Assembly (NCBI GenBank): GCA_019119745.1
Contig: DWWI01000069.1
Location: forward strand, 1 to 6,649
Reading direction: 5' to 3'
Source: Candidatus Mediterraneibacter gallistercoris
GTDB taxonomy: Bacteria > Bacillota_A > Clostridia > Lachnospirales > Lachnospiraceae
Length of the DNA: 6,649 nt
Below, piece by piece: positions 5,785-6,649 of the stretch. A model generated the notes under the pieces. It was given only the letters and a program-made list of their open reading frames with translations. It was not told the DNA's origin and made no database searches. Every line of letters begins with the position of its first letter. Within the stretch, counting starts at the first letter, position 1. Both the position numbers and the translations under genes were made by a program.

Positions 5785-6447
5785 ATGAAAAAGCGAATTT
5801 TGGCGGGTCTGACCGCCGTCGTTCTCTGTATCTCACTTTTTGTCGGCTGTTCACAGAAAACTGCGACTAATTCACCTGCTGCAGAAGACGATGCATCAGG
5901 AGAGACCACGGAAGAACCGGAGGCCGGGCCGGAACTGACACAGGTAACATTAAATGAAGTGGCTCATTCCATCTTCTATGCGCCTATGTATGTGGCGATT
6001 GAAGAAGGTTATTTCGAAGAGGAAGGGATCGATCTGGATCTCGTATGCGGATTTGGCGCGGATAAAACAATGACCGCCGTCATCTCAGGCGAAGCTGATA
6101 TCGGATTTATGGGTTCTGAGGCGTCCATCTACACATATGCGGAAGGCGCTACGGACTACGTGGTTAATTTTGCACAGCTTACCCAGCGTGCGGGCAACTT
6201 CCTTGTGGCACGCGAAGAGATGCCTGACTTTAAATGGGAAGATCTGAAAGGGCATCTCGTGCTCGGAGGACGCAAAGGCGGTATGCCTGAAATGGTATTT
6301 GAATATATTCTGAAAGAAAACGGCATTGATCCCGAAACAGATCTTGAGATCAACCAGAATATTGATTTCGGTTCCACTGCTGCCGCATTTGCGGAAGGTC
6401 AGGGTGAGTTCACCGTTGAAAAGAATAATTTACTGCACCAATTATAA
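5785..6447 (+). CDS. Truncated SsuA/THI5-like ABC transporter substrate-binding lipoprotein
   Basis: The N-terminal two thirds of a periplasmic-type binding protein of the SsuA/THI5/NMT1 family, which captures sulfonates, nitrate, pyrimidine precursors or similar small molecules for ABC uptake. MKKR plus a hydrophobic helix ends in a lipobox FVGC (C22 lipidated), followed by an acidic linker (23-50). The domain begins at VTLNEVAHSIFYAPMYVAIE (54-73), then EEGYFEEEGIDLDL, GADKTMTAVISGEADIGFMG (91-110) and WEDLKGHLVLGGRKGGMPEM (151-170). The family is usually about 320-340 residues; this protein has 220. After AEGQGEFTVE (203-212) the expected continuation is lost and the tail KNNLLHQL ends the frame. 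Neither other forward frame resumes the family sequence, so this is a break, not a frameshift. Lobe closure should fail, so the product is probably non-functional unless the rest lies elsewhere. GGAGG (5776-5780) sets the start. Permease and ATPase genes are not in view. Confidence 0.88.
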   Translation: MKKRILAGLTAVVLCISLFVGCSQKTATNSPAAEDDASGETTEEPEAGPELTQVTLNEVAHSIFYAPMYVAIEEGYFEEEGIDLDLVCGFGADKTMTAVISGEADIGFMGSEASIYTYAEGATDYVVNFAQLTQRAGNFLVAREEMPDFKWEDLKGHLVLGGRKGGMPEMVFEYILKENGIDPETDLEINQNIDFGSTAAAFAEGQGEFTVEKNNLLHQL

Positions 6448-6472
6448 TAAGTAGAAGATGATACAATATTCC
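6421..6472. other. Junction sequence where the transporter gene is interrupted
   Basis: Similarity to the SsuA-like family ends with codon 6418-6420. The following 52 bases are AT-rich, carry the short foreign tail of the frame and end at the hairpin before the convergent lysin-like gene. This fits one attachment-site arm (attL or attR) of an integrated prophage or similar element. No duplicated core can be tested, because the other end is outside the window. An ordinary deletion or rearrangement would look the same. Confidence 0.4.
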
Positions 6473-6496
6473 ACCCCGGAGTGATGACTCCGGGGT
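6473..6496 (-). terminator. GC-rich hairpin between convergent genes, probable terminator
   Basis: ACCCCGGAGT (6473-6482) and ACTCCGGGGT (6487-6496) form a perfect 10-bp stem with a 4-base loop, 6 bp past the stop of the minus-strand gene. Neither side has a true T-run: the minus strand continues GGAATATTGTATC. Termination could be imperfect. Its place at the 3' end of the lysin-like gene favours the minus-strand assignment. Confidence 0.6.
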
Positions 6497-6502
6497 AAAT
6501 TA

Positions 6503-6649
6503 TTATTTCTGCTTATTAATCCACTGCTGGAGTTTCTTGATGCAAGGAGACGGTCCGCTGAATACACCGTCCTGAGTGCATCCAAGCCACTTCTGAATTG
6601 CCTTGATCGTCTTCGGTCCGATGTGGCCGTCCTGCGTAGCTCCGACCTT
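6503..6649 (-). CDS. C-terminal fragment of a peptidoglycan-binding (lysin-like) protein, N-terminus beyond window
   Basis: The minus strand encodes the last 48 residues of a protein whose beginning lies past the window end; the stop is TAA at 6505-6503. The fragment has two related half-repeats: VGATQDGHIGPKTIKAIQKW and LGCTQDGVFSGPSPCIKKLQ, then QWINKQK. This TQDG...GP..IK..Q.W pattern is typical of the peptidoglycan_binding_1 (PF01471) type domain that ends many clostridial phage endolysins and some host amidases or GH25 lysozymes. The catalytic domain is not in view, so the enzymatic type cannot be told. The gene runs towards the broken transporter gene, as a lysis gene at a prophage end often does. 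Cell-wall-binding assignment is good; phage origin is inference. Confidence 0.75.
   Translation of the reverse strand, partial: KVGATQDGHIGPKTIKAIQKWLGCTQDGVFSGPSPCIKKLQQWINKQK

Noticed and set aside
5785..6447. Frameshift as the cause of the short substrate-binding protein
   Set aside because: After 6420 the other two forward frames hit stops quickly and show no family-like continuation, so sequence is missing rather than shifted.

Overview
The window looks like chromosomal DNA from an anaerobic low-to-mid-GC Firmicute, most probably a Lachnospiraceae-type clostridium. This rests on strong AGGAGG-type ribosome binding sites, canonical sigma-A promoters (several with an extended -10), a DUF1836 gene, a YerC-type TrpR relative near pcrA, and a predicted lipoprotein with an acidic linker. 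No rRNA, tRNA, CRISPR array or transposase is visible. Genus and species cannot be fixed from the sequence alone.

Layout: (i) 1-1937, minus strand: a nearly complete pcrA (UvrD/Rep family DNA helicase) whose C-terminus lies beyond the window. (ii) 1938-2130: a divergent promoter region with one strong promoter in each direction. (iii) 2131-2736, plus: a DUF1836 protein with a MerR-like helix-turn-helix. It converges on (iv) 2801-3112, minus: yerC, with a bidirectional hairpin terminator between them. (v) 3268-3993, minus: a YcdX-type PHP metallophosphoesterase upstream of yerC. The 155-bp gap holds a yerC promoter and a 9-bp inverted repeat that would lie at the very 5' end of the yerC transcript. 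(vi) 4102-4311, plus: a small unrecognised protein with a TTG start, divergent from the PHP gene. (vii) 4421-5620, plus: an unusual 399-residue protein made of a zinc ribbon, a long Lys/Ala/Pro-rich histone-H1-like region, four membrane helices and an Asp/Tyr tail. It has its own promoter and terminator. (viii) 5785-6447, plus: a SsuA/THI5-like ABC transporter substrate-binding lipoprotein that loses family similarity abruptly after residue 212. (ix) 6503-6649, minus: the C-terminal end of a peptidoglycan-binding protein, probably a lysin, separated from (viii) by 55 bp.

The first part is housekeeping: DNA repair and replication, a DNA-binding regulator, a phosphoesterase. The synteny of yerC and pcrA resembles that in Bacillus. 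The right end is different. A chromosomal transporter gene is cut and butts against a convergent, lysin-like cell-wall-binding gene, which fits the boundary of a prophage or other integrated element. This junction and the zinc-ribbon/histone-like/membrane protein are the two items most worth following up. No complete new multi-gene system can be seen in the window.
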